A stretch of DNA of 64,000 bases from Eucalyptus grandis (taxonomy: Eukaryota; Streptophyta; Magnoliopsida; Myrtales; Myrtaceae): positions 2,676,001-2,740,000 of the forward strand of contig NC_052617.1 of NCBI RefSeq assembly GCF_016545825.1. Direction: 5' to 3'. Below are positions 43,059 through 53,274 of the stretch, piece after piece (position 1 is the stretch's first letter; every line of letters starts with the position of its first letter). The notes beneath the pieces are model-generated. The model saw only the letters and a program-made list of their open reading frames with translations. It was not told the DNA's origin and ran no database searches. Made by a program: the position numbers and the translations under genes.

Positions 43059-45427
43059 AATTAACACATAAATTTTACCATTTTATTTATGACAAAATTG
43101 CGTAAAAAATACATGATCAATTTTGAACCCCTAAATAAAAATTAATTTTCACTAAATTGCATCACATGTAGACGTTAGGAGCATTAGCATCAGTACTATT
43201 AATTAAAAAAAGAAAATCTGAATTTTTAAAATTAAGTTAAAAAATTTATTATTAAAAAATTAATCAATTAAAAGAAAAAATTAAATAAATAATTTTCATC
43301 ACGAATGTCTTCATTAAGATGCATTGCATGTAGACATTAGGAGCAGTTACATTACTTTCGCTAATTATTAAAATTTTAACAAAAATCGATAAAAAGATCG
43401 AATTAAAAAAAAAAAAAAAAAAGCAAGACCGGGCCGGGGGCAGGTCGGCCTGGCCTACTTTCTTTTTCCTTCCTCCTTTAGGCCATGGCCCAGCCTGCGA
43501 ACCTCTTCCCTCCTCCTTCTCCCCCACGCATCGCACGCGGTCTGCAAAAAAGAGAGAGGAGGTAAAGAGGCAGAGGGGGAGCGATGACGCCGGCAAGAAA
43601 GCTGGGGATGGCAGGGGCCATGTGCGTCTGTCGGCCAGGCTTGAAAGCGAGAGGGGAGCAAGTGAGATGGGTGGTCCTTGGCTGGTTTTCCTCTTCTTCG
43701 GGGAGAGAGAACCGCGGAGGAGATTTGAGAGAACGATTGAGAGGGCGAAGGTAGGGCCCCTATCACCCGAGCGCATAGGTGCCCCTCCGCGTCGCTCCAT
43801 TTTCAAGCCGCTGGACCGGGGCTCGCGGTTCTTCGGTTCGATCGAGTTCCGACCCCTACGGTGCTACGTTTTGTTACCTCCAGACCCTGCTCGATTGTCT
43901 ATTTCTATCTCGGTCGCCTTTTGATGTCCCGGTCGAGTTATCGTTTGCCCTCCAGTCGACGCCCACCGGATGTTCGATGAAACGTGTCTATGATACCCAT
44001 AAAAGTTATGTCCTTCTTGCTAAAACTGTAGATCCCTTTGTTCACATTTTGTTAGTTTTTATAGGTCATTGTCTCGATTCATCGCTTCTGTTCTTCGTTA
44101 CGGTTACTTTCGTGTGCGTGGTGTGTTTTGCGTTCGTCATTTCGGTGAGGGACAATAGCCAACCGTGACTTTTGTAGAGGGTGGGAATGGGTGGTGGACA
44201 AATGAGAAGCGCTCGGTTTTGCATCTTCAGTAAGAACGATGGAGGTTTAGTTTTTAATCTTGCCGGCTTTTGCTTAGGATGAGTGAATATGTTGATCTGC
44301 TGGGCTCTGGGCATGACGTGAGTGCAGACGTTCATGAGAAGTGAGGAGGGAGGACGAACAAGAAAAAGGAAATAAATAAAAAAAGGGAAAGATGAAAAAA
44401 AAAATTGAATAATAAAATAATAGAAACATGGGTTAGAATTTTTATGAATCTGGACTAAGCGTGCGGGGCCGGCTTAGGTTTTGGGCTTAGATCAATTAAA
44501 AGGAAAATAGGAAATTTGGGCTTGCTTTGATGAAAATGCCTATTCAGGCCGGATCCTTTGACCAAGCCTGAGCGTTTTTTTTTTTTTTTTCAAAAAATCA
44601 GAAATCTTTGGAAAAAGCTAAAAATAATTATAAAATCTTTAGAAATTAGATTTTGACTAGTTTCATTAGATTTTTCATGTTAATTTTGGTTTAGAACTAG
44701 TTTAGTATAAAAATGTGAAAATCTTTTGATAAAAAATTGCACTCAAAATTAAACAAACTCTTAGAGCTTTGTGATAGGGTTTCATTGTTTTCTTTTTCTA
44801 AGACAAGTTATTAATCTACTACGTGCTTTCAATATACTAGTTGCCGTTTACCTTGGCTTAGTTAATAATGGTATCTTTTTTATTTATTAGTGCTAAATGC
44901 CTCCTTTGCCTTGCAATTTATTTAATACTTTCCTTGATTGTTGATTGTGGGACCATCCTTTTGTTGCAGCATGCTCTTCAGATTTACGGATTCGCAGGGG
45001 GCCTCAGGCCCTACTTAGTCGGCAGTCCCCCTCGGTCTCCGTAAGGTTGGACGTTTTCCTCCTTTCTCCCGAAGTAGCGATTCCTGATCTCTTTTCTCAC
45101 CTGATAGTCCCCTCGCATGTTAGTTGATAGATATAAAATTAATCAACACTAAAAAATCTTTTTTTTTAAATGAATAAGATTAAGACCCCAACCCTAGATT
45201 CCCTGATTGCGTCAGAAGTTAGAAACACTCACATACTTCACTTGGTTTTTAGCCAACTCCAATGAGCTAATGTCAACTCTTTTATAAAATTTTTATATCC
45301 TCAATTTGATCGCTCAATGTTGCGCAAGATATGGGTTCGAAAGAACCCGTGTTTAATCAGGCCGTAGGCTCGCCTTTTAGGCAATACCCTTAGACCTATT
45401 CCCTCCTCGGTGGGATAGGTCGCGACA
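43059..45427 (-). mobile_element. LTR-like insert (2369 bp) in P450 pseudogene, copy 1
   Basis: The insert lies between two copies of CTATC (43054-43058 and 45428-45432) and interrupts P450 exon 2, whose paralogue reads GGCTCTCTCTTGGGC without a break. On the minus strand it starts TGTCGCGACCTATCCC, an LTR-type start shared with 4319. The other end does not show a clean CA, and it may be compound. A GC-rich part at 43420-44250 holds the only sizeable frame (plus strand, ending SVRDNSQP at 44168), which has no known domain. The same insert is in copy 2, so it predates the segmental duplication. Confidence 0.65.
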
Positions 45428-45725
45428 CTATCTTTTGGGCATGGTCAGTCTTGTCCCTTCCAACAAGTCCCTCCCTTCCAACAAGTCCTTGAGCTCATTG
45501 CCAAATCATTCCCACTCAAAGTGTTGAAGAAGCACCATTATTGCCAAACTCACCACTCTATTGGTGAGGCTAGCACTAGGACAACTCCTCCTCCCATCCC
45601 AAACGACAACAATAGATATGCACGATCCCCTCCCAATCGCAAACGGCAACAATGGATTGTCCCACTTTTGGGTCTCTTTGAATTGCCCATGCATTTACTA
45701 GGATCATGGTGCCCCGAGGCACATC

Positions 45726-46646
45726 TGTTGGAGAAATCTTCTTAAAGTGTTTTGAAGTTGACAAAACGTTTCCATCAATCTAGTCTGAAGGCTTGCAGAC
45801 TCTGCTATTTAAAGTTTGAAGACCTCCGGACAGCCAGACTCAAGACTCAAAGTCTATCCTCATTGTGAGTCTCTAATCCGTTGAAGAAAGGTTATCCAGA
45901 ACTGGATGTTCCGTCAAGGATTTAATCTTATCAACTGGAGAAGATCTCGTAGCTGGAGAAGACGTAACGAAATCCTTTGATTGATCGAGATTGATTCGAT
46001 GATTGAAGATTCGATAATTGCCTAAATATTCTTGGAATGTTTTACTTATGGAAACCGAGATCCTGATTGTATGGGCGAACATGATTGATGGGCTATCGAC
46101 ATGTTCCTTTAATAGCTCGAACAATCTTCCTAATTGATTCCGTCCAACGGGTAGATTGGAGGAATTCCTTTGGAAAGTGCCAACGGGTATGATGATGGCA
46201 TAAAGGAGTATATAAGGAAGAAGGTCTTAGTTGTTTGAGGTGTGCGCGATAGAAGAATTCCAAAGTCTGAAGCTCCTTTTTTGTTTAGACAATCACTTTG
46301 AGCGAATACTTGTATACAAAAGAGAGTCTATATTTGTGAGAAACCTTGAGGAGGTGTGGTAGAACATCTACACTGTGGAATCAAGGCAAAGCTGTGCTGT
46401 AACTTCTCTTTTGATCATAGTGAAATCCAGCTGGTAGGCTGTCAGTGCGGAAGAGTGTACGTAGGCTTGGAATAAGCCGAACCACTATAAACTCTGTGTT
46501 TAATTTTCTCTTCCTTACTCTCTTTAGCTTGATCGCACTTCATAACAAACTTCATTTCTATCATTTGTCAAGAATCGCTTCCATATCTAGATAAATTGTT
46601 TGTGCACCTATTCACCCCCCTCTAGGTGCTTATATTAGCTATCTCA
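45726..46646 (+). mobile_element. Solo LTR (921 bp) in P450 pseudogene, copy 1 only
   Basis: The insert starts TGTTGGAGAAATC and ends GCTATCTCA, with a perfect 5-bp duplication ACATC at 45721-45725 and 46647-46651. The paralogous pseudogene has the empty site near 59384-59400. The CACCTATTCACCCCCCTCTAGG block near its right end is the complement of the block in the insert at 438-1446, marking one family. No internal region is present. It is private to copy 1, so it postdates the segmental duplication. Confidence 0.92.
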
Positions 46647-47610
46647 ACATCGAATTTGCTAATTATGTAGTCCTCAAAGAATTTGCGAGGTATTAGGAGT
46701 GGCGCCAGTAGAAACAACCAAAGTGCCTTGTTGATAATGTTATGAAGGCAAGGTATCTTGTGGATGTTTGTTTCATTAGCTAGATAGTCTCAACCAACGA
46801 TGTCGTCTAGTTCTACTTGAGCTTTTTTCATGACGTCCGAATGGTTGAGTAGGAGGGACATGGCCCATCTATTGTTACCACGGATGTGTTCGTGCCCGCA
46901 TTGCATTGACTGTCGCGAATTGTGTTTAAGTAACTGTGTATGCTCAGTTGTTTCAAAAATAGACGAAACTTGTTTTCCAAACTAAAGAACAATAAGGTTC
47001 AGATGTAAAGAGGAAAATGCAAAGGAAAAGGTTCGGTTTAAGTTAGTATCAATAATTGGCTGCTCTTATGGTCTTGTTCATGTAAAAGTGCAACATTTAT
47101 CTACATCATGCAGATGTATAAGATTTTCTATGGTGGATTGTCAATGATGACATTTTATTTAGACGACATAGTTTAGTATGGTTCGATGGGTACTCAGCTC
47201 AAATCGATTGGAGTTAGAAAACATGTTTAAGGAAAAATAGAATTTTACCTAGATCAATTACGGCACACATGACAGAAGAATCAACTTGTGTGATTGACAT
47301 TTCTATGCGTATTGCACTCTATAAATGTTCTTTCATTTTGTCCTTTCTCTTCTTTCTACTTTGCAATCTATAACAATCTAAATGGCGGCCACTATTGATG
47401 AAAGAAACATGCATGATCTTAGCTGCATATAAGTCATTGAATATGAGCCTAGTCTAATGGCCCGGCTGATGAAAAGGATTCCACATGAGACCGTATGATT
47501 GAATGGTCCATATAAATTGGGTCCACATGCATCAGACTCACATGCATTGAGATCATGAAATAACGATTAAAAAATCTCATACTCAAAATTAAAAAGAAAA
47601 ATAGACCTTT

Positions 47611-49082
47611 TACAAAACAAACTTTTGGGTTGTTAAAAAGCCAACCTTTTGTTCCCGGGCTTGGAAGAAAATTCTCAACCTTAGGAGAGAATTCCAGAAG
47701 TTCTTCAATTCGCGGATAGGCGATGGTCGCTCGGTGTCCCTTTGCTTTGATCCTTGGCACCCCCGAGAACCCATGAACATTTTCTTCACGGATGCTGACA
47801 TCTACCATTCGGGCTTATCCAGACAGGCTGCAGTTGTGGACCTCTTCTCCTTGCAAGGCCAAGCCACCAGGGCCATCCTAAATTCGTGGACTCATACCCT
47901 CCCTATACTAACGCAGCACCCAAATTGATTCTGTTGGCTGGAACACTCCTCAGGATCCTACTCGGTTTCTTCTGCTTGGGAAGCTATTCATCGAAAGAAA
48001 TGCTCGGTCCCGTGGTCCTCCTTCGTCTAGAATAAAACTATCTCCCCTAAGTACTGGTTCCACCTCTGGCTCATCACCAGAAACTAGGGGTGTGCAAAAT
48101 ACCCGGGAATCGCCCGAACCACCCGGAACCGGACCGGAACCGCCTGGAATCGGCGGTTCTTGAGGGAATTGGTCGGTTCTCGGTTCCAATTTTTCGAAAC
48201 CGGTGGGTACCGGTCCAGTTCCCGGTTCCATGGGCGGATCCGCCCACCCGGATCGACCGAACCTTTTTAATATTAAAAAAAAATTACTAAAAGAAACCCT
48301 AGATTAGATCTCATATCCTCACTCCCTTCGTCTTTAGTTCTCTCTCTCTTTGTCTCTTCCTCGGTTCCTCCTAGTCCTATCGCCATTTCGATTCCTTCTC
48401 GAGCGTCAACACCGCCGCCGCTGCTCCTCTGCCGCTGCTGTTCACCCCCTCGCGTCGGCCGCCACCCGCCACAATCGTAGAAAATTGTTTCGCGACCGTT
48501 CTATGTTGAAAACCCGACCATAGACCTCCTGCCCTCCTTCCTAACTCATAGACTCGACTGTTCTATGTTGAAAACCAAAATTGTTTCGCGTCAAGATCGG
48601 TTCTATGGATTCACTCGGGAACCGGACCGGCCGGTTCCAATTTTTCAGAACTGATTCTTAGTGGGCGGTTCCCAGTTCTAGGTCGGGAATCGCCCGCCCG
48701 GACTATGCACACCCCTATCAGAAACTGGTTACCTACTCAAGTTCTCTTACTTTCCTATGGTAGGATTGCTGGTGGCGCTTGTTCTTTTTGTAACTTAAGG
48801 CCAGATTCAATTGATCATCTGTTTTTTGGCTATCATATTATCGCTGGTCTTGCTGTGTTTTCGATTGCAAGATGCAATCTCCCTTGGCAAAATAGGTCGT
48901 GGATGGAAAATTTACAATGGGCTATCAAATCTCTCTTCTACAATGATTTTGCGCATTGTATTGCCCGGTTTGCCTTTGGGACCCTTTGTCATGTAATTTG
49001 GAAGACGAGGAACAACATCCTCTTCAGGAGCCAAGCTCTGCTTGTTCCTGCGTTGCAAATGCATCTCGTCAAAGCTGTTAAG
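47611..49082 (+). mobile_element. L1-type LINE fragment at the duplication junction
   Basis: Readable pieces of the L1 reverse transcriptase C-terminal region appear in order: IGDGRSVSLCFDPWHPREPM in shifted frames near 47710-47775, then, after a nested hAT-like insert, LPTQVLLLSYGRIAGGACSF (from about 48730) and RFAFGTLCHVIWKTRNNILF. It is of the same family as the L1 at 13479. There is no poly(A) tail: copy 2 of the segmental duplication starts abruptly at 49083 inside the LINE frame (after VKAVKD). The left end replaces the P450 intron at about 47610. No target duplication was found. Confidence 0.83.
48085..48717. mobile_element. hAT-like non-autonomous element (633 bp) inside the LINE
   Basis: The ends are inverted repeats TAGGGGTGTGCA and TGCACACCCCTA. 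The flanks CCAGAAAC (48077-48084) and TCAGAAAC (48718-48725) are an 8-bp target duplication with one mismatch. The related LINE at 13479 shows the uninterrupted sequence at this point. The interior is GC-rich, with many GGTTC/GAACC and CCGG words that can form hairpins, and has no coding region. The ends resemble those of the element at 7755. Confidence 0.88.
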
Positions 49083-50000
49083 GACCTTCATTAATGATAA
49101 CCTTTGTAGTTATTACGCCCAAGTTTCAACAATCACCATAGCCTAATAGGAAACAGCCGAAGCAAGCCACCTCAAGCCCAAATTAAGATGAAAGGCAACT
49201 TTTTTTTTTTTTTTTGTCGAAAAAAGGCAACTTGAAGTAAAGGGTTTAGAGGCTTAAAACCATAAACCAAGCTGCACCAGAAAGCTGTTGAAAATGGTTT
49301 TGATTAGATTTTGCCACTTTACTCTCATTAGTGCTCACCATTGCTCAAACTTCCACCAAATTCGGTCAAGTTAATTTCCACATTTGGACACACATGCTTA
49401 CATTCAAGATAATGACTGTACTCTTCACGGTATGTACGGCTAGTGACGAACAGGTCCACATCCGATTTTCAACAGAAAAAGCTTGCATGGAGAAGACAGA
49501 TGAGACTGTAGTTCATAAGGGCCTTTCTATGTCCCCAAGCCCTCAAGGGACTGTTCTTGAATTACGCGGTCCGTAGCCACACTACACGTTGACATTGCTA
49601 GGTATCACATTACGATGCACACTTCGAAATCTGGGGTGATCCAATGACTATAATCCCTAAGAAACAGTTCTGTAGCCCAATTTAAAGTCGGAAAATTTAT
49701 CAAAACAGAGGGCCAAAGAATTTCAAGGGCGATCACAACCAAACAAAAAGTGCAATCTAGCACAGAAAGAGAGCCTTTCCTCATGGCAAATCAACAATTG
49801 AGAGGCTTTCAGACGTTCACGTTACCCTAATTACAACACATACGAGATCAACATTACTCCTCGAGCAAAGGTCAAACGAAATTATGCACAAATCCACAGC
49901 AAACGGCAACACATACTATCCTATCAGACAAACTACTTCACTTCACTGTACTACCTCAAAACCCCAAGCTTGTCATCTAAAGGAAGCAGAACTCCCCACC

Positions 50001-50468
50001 TCAAATAGAAGACGACTTTTCGACCTCGGAATCGAAGGAAGCGCGGACATCTAACACTTCGGGGTCTTCGGCGGGAAGGAGCCGCGGTCCCGGCGGTGCG
50101 CGGCTGGACGGAGATCAGCATGCGCCTGGCGATCGCCCTGGCGTACGCCTGGAGGACGTCCGGGCCGTCGTCGTCGGCGGAGGCGACGGCGTACTCCTCC
50201 TGCTCGATGGCGCGGGCGATGGACGCCGCCTCGTCCCGGGGCAGGGTGCCGTAGCGAGTGGAGAGCGCCGATGGGGCCGACAACGTCCCACGAGGCGCGA
50301 GACGATTGCGTCGCGCGTGGTCCGCGTCGGAGGCCAGACGCGAAAGGCGACGTCGGGGCTAGGCTCTCTGGGAGGCCCCTCTTTCGACTGGGGCGGCGGC
50401 GAATTCTGCTCCAGCGGCGGCGGGGGCGGCGGAGGCGCCAACGCCGTAGCTTCTTCCGATTCAGACAT
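50001..50468 (-). pseudogene. WPP-domain gene, copy 2, frameshifted
   Basis: The start MSESEEATAL and the WPP core (VWPPTRTTRDAIVSRLV) match the intact gene at 35448. Compared with it, single bases are missing near 50287 (GTCTCCACG reduced to GTCCCACG), near 50091 (CCCGGGCGG reduced to CCCGGCGG) and near 50062 (five Gs reduced to four). There is also a 12-base in-frame loss in the alanine-rich stretch. The first shift falls in the WPP domain, so no normal protein can be made. Sequencing error at GC-rich runs is an alternative for the single-base losses, but three together make true decay more likely. Confidence 0.83.
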
Positions 50469-50833
50469 CGGAGGAAGCGAGTCTACCAATTAGGGTAGAG
50501 CAGACAGCGAGTCCCCAAGCATTAAAGATAAAAAAGGTAGGGGTCCCATCTTAATTTTTAGCTGTAAATTTCTTGATTGTTTTGCCATAATTGCATTTTA
50601 TAGAAAGTAATTTTTACTTTATAGATTGGAAATTTAATCTAGTGACCGTAATTAATCTGCATCTATAACTGGTAGTATATACCTTTATAGCGATGATTTA
50701 TCTATAGAGTTTGTAACACAAGAATGTTCACATGATTTTACTCTACTGGTCGTAATTTACATGTATTTAGTTGTATTTTATTTGCACATGTAAGTACAAA
50801 CATCATTATGACAATAATTTATTCATAGAGTTT

Positions 50834-50940
50834 TTTTTTTTTTGGTAAAGATAAGTATTGTATAGATTTTGTCAAACGAATGTACAAGGTAGGAGGCCCG
50901 GCATTACAACCAAACACACAAGAAGAAGATAAAAGAGTCA
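50834..50940 (-). mobile_element. Severely 5'-truncated L1 end (copy 2)
   Basis: This is the counterpart of 36315-36422. It begins with a T run and GGTAAAGATAAGTATTG and is flanked by AATTTATTCATAGAGTTT and AACTTATTCATAGAGTTT (one mismatch). Confidence 0.78.
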
Positions 50941-50958
50941 AACTTATTCATAGAGTTT

Positions 50959-53274
50959 GTAACGTAAGAATGTTATTATTAATATAAGTTTTTCTTTAAT
51001 AATGGTGGTTGCTTTATAAGTTCTTGTCGATGAAAAGTTAGAAAACCATCCCTTATATGCAATTATTTACCTTCAAGCCTACACATTCAAATCTCAGCAA
51101 CTTTCTATGAAAAATCATACTCAACTTGATGAATTTATTGCAAATACTTTTTCATATTCTTAGTAACTTACCTCTACGATCGTAACAATTTTTAACAGCT
51201 CGTGAATGAAAAAAATCATATTAGTGGGTAATAGTCCTCATATGTCATTATTTTTTCTTAATCACTAGTGACATTGACAATTTTGTAGTCAATTATTTCC
51301 TTAAATATTAATGTTATTATATTTTTTAAAGTCATCCGCCATTTGAAATTTTCCCCGTAATAATCGGACCGGTTTCGTAAATCGCTAGACAGGACCAGAG
51401 AATTTCCCCGAGCAGGGGATGTACTGATCCATGATGTTGCTTACCAACAAGGAAATTTTTAATCACTGCCACATTGTACTGATGCGTTTAAATGGTCTGC
51501 ATTGATCCGCATGAACTTCATTTGAGAGTAATCATGTTAAACGGTCAAGATCCACTTTAAAATATGGGTCACGGTGGGCACTCATTAAGTATACTTTATC
51601 TGAAATAATTTAATTTAAAGACACTGATTGTGCATAATGGAAAGGCAATCGATGCATTGAAAACCATAGAGTTTACTTAATTAGTTGCTTAACAAGTGTG
51701 CTTGGAGCACTCACTAACATAATCATGTCTTTCGTGAGCGACCCTTTCCTTTTCGTTACTTCATAGCTAACACCAATGAAAGCATAGAGAAAGTGTTAAA
51801 ATATTTAAATAATAAATTACGTGTTTATTTAACAATTTAAGCTTATAAAGTAATTGACAGTGATATCACATGGTATTACAATTAGGAGATCCTGAATTCG
51901 AATATTCCAGGTCCTTATTTGTCTTGCCAATTGCATATTTCCACGTTTTAGGCTTAGGTCAAATTCCAGCTTACATGTAAAAGCTGTTAGAATAGTTTCC
52001 AGCCAACGCATGAAAGCTTTTAAAATAGTTGGCAAACCCCAAACCTATTTGTCTCTCCATCGCATATTTTCACCATTTTAGGCTAAAGTCAAACTCCAAC
52101 CTACACGTGAAAGCTTTTAGAATAGTTGCTAGCTTACACTTGAAAGTTTTTAAAATAGTTGGTAGTCCCCGAATGAGCAATCGACTGGCCGCAAATACCT
52201 TCATTTTCGGAGCTGGCACAGTGAAAGCAACCCACCAAGAAAGCCAAGTTTAAAGAACTCTCACCAGAAAGCAACTAGTTTTCAGTGGGAGACCAAGAAT
52301 TTTGAAAGTGATCATCGAGACCAGTCCGCCATGGGAAAGCGAGCGTGGGTTTACGGCAAGCTAGGAAAGACAGCTGAAGGAGATGCTTCCAAGAATAGCG
52401 TTCCGTCTTAGTAAAATTGTTAGAGAAGATAAAAAAAAACGAAGTCGCACCTAGCAAAGAAACCTACGCAGAGGCACCAAGAAACTAGTGGCAATCATTC
52501 CACCAAGAGCAGGATATGTACCGATTATAATGCCGGACTCGAACTATCAGGTATGAGCAACTCACTTCGAGTAAATATCGTGAGGCGTTAACGATGCGAA
52601 CCCATAAAAGATCACTCATTCTTGGTCCTATGCAGAGCCACCGTCCACCATCGCTAGTAGCCGCCACCTGTTGCCATCGGCCACTATGGTTGACATCACT
52701 GCCTGGCATTGCTCTCTCTCTCTCGATAACTTCATCAGCTTCGTCATGTCGTTTTGCCATCAGACCCATCACAACGACAACATTGAATCCATCTCTTTCC
52801 CAAGGCCTTGAAATCTAGAGTATACCAAGGAGCTCTCTTGGTACTTACGCGGTAACCTATAACCCCATGACATTGGATTTGTCTAGGGACTCATATCTTG
52901 TCTAGAGGAGATGCCCCTCAAACCTCGAGATCCAGAGGACACCAAGAAGATGACAATCACCTAGCAACTCTAGTTAATAGCAAGTCTTGACTTCAAACAC
53001 ACATATCATCTTACAATACAAATGGTCTAAAGTATTCTGAGACCATTCAAAGACCTACCGAAAGTCCATCTGAATGGGCATTTCATTAATACATTATCAT
53101 CAGACACAACAGCTAGAATTCTTATTCCATTCCACTCTTAATTTGAGTTTATTTTACCTCCATTCATTTCCACCTCATTTTATTCCTACCATTTTACTTT
53201 TTTATTGCACATTAGTTCATAAACATTATGTCGGTGGAACATCACCAAAATAAATTCACTGAAGAGCAGCCTTC
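50959..53274. other. Intergenic between WPP and CYP81 genes, copy 2
   Basis: This matches 36441-38659 apart from small changes. The 47-bp unit is single here (about 51950-51996). No gene is recognised. Bases 52690-52730 contain a (CT)n tract. Confidence 0.5.

Larger units (their letters stand above)
34558..47610. repeat. Segmental duplication, copy 1 (about 13 kb)
   Basis: From GACCTTCATTAATGATAACC onward this segment runs parallel to 49083-60232 at near-identity. It holds a WPP gene, an intact CYP81-like gene and a P450 pseudogene, all on the minus strand. Inserts private to this copy are the MULE-like element at 41584-42263, the solo LTR at 45726-46646, two extra 132-bp intron repeats, one extra 47-bp repeat near 37331 and about 150 bp near 44960-45110. 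It lacks about 155 bp present in copy 2 at 51135-51285. The right end is set where a LINE begins. Confidence 0.9.
43006..47610 (-). pseudogene. CYP81-like pseudogene, copy 1, exon 2 and intron only
   Basis: Exon 2 equivalents lie at 43006-43058, 45428-45725 and 46652-46909 (read on the minus strand), split by two inserts. Visible pieces include [18 protein letters not shown] and GRRSCPSASLTNRVVSLAIM. The haem loop has Ser in place of the Gly after Cys-Pro, and the stretch before it is rearranged. Bases 46910-47610 match the intron of the intact gene (TTTAAGTAACTGTGTATGCTC and onward), so this is a duplicated gene, not a processed copy. Exon 1 is missing; a LINE begins where the intron stops. 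Stops and frame changes make it non-functional. Confidence 0.87.

Noticed and set aside
43264..43806. Minus-strand frame of 180 codons
   Set aside because: It runs through a poly(A/T) tract inside a repeated insert, and the copy 2 equivalent is broken into different frames.
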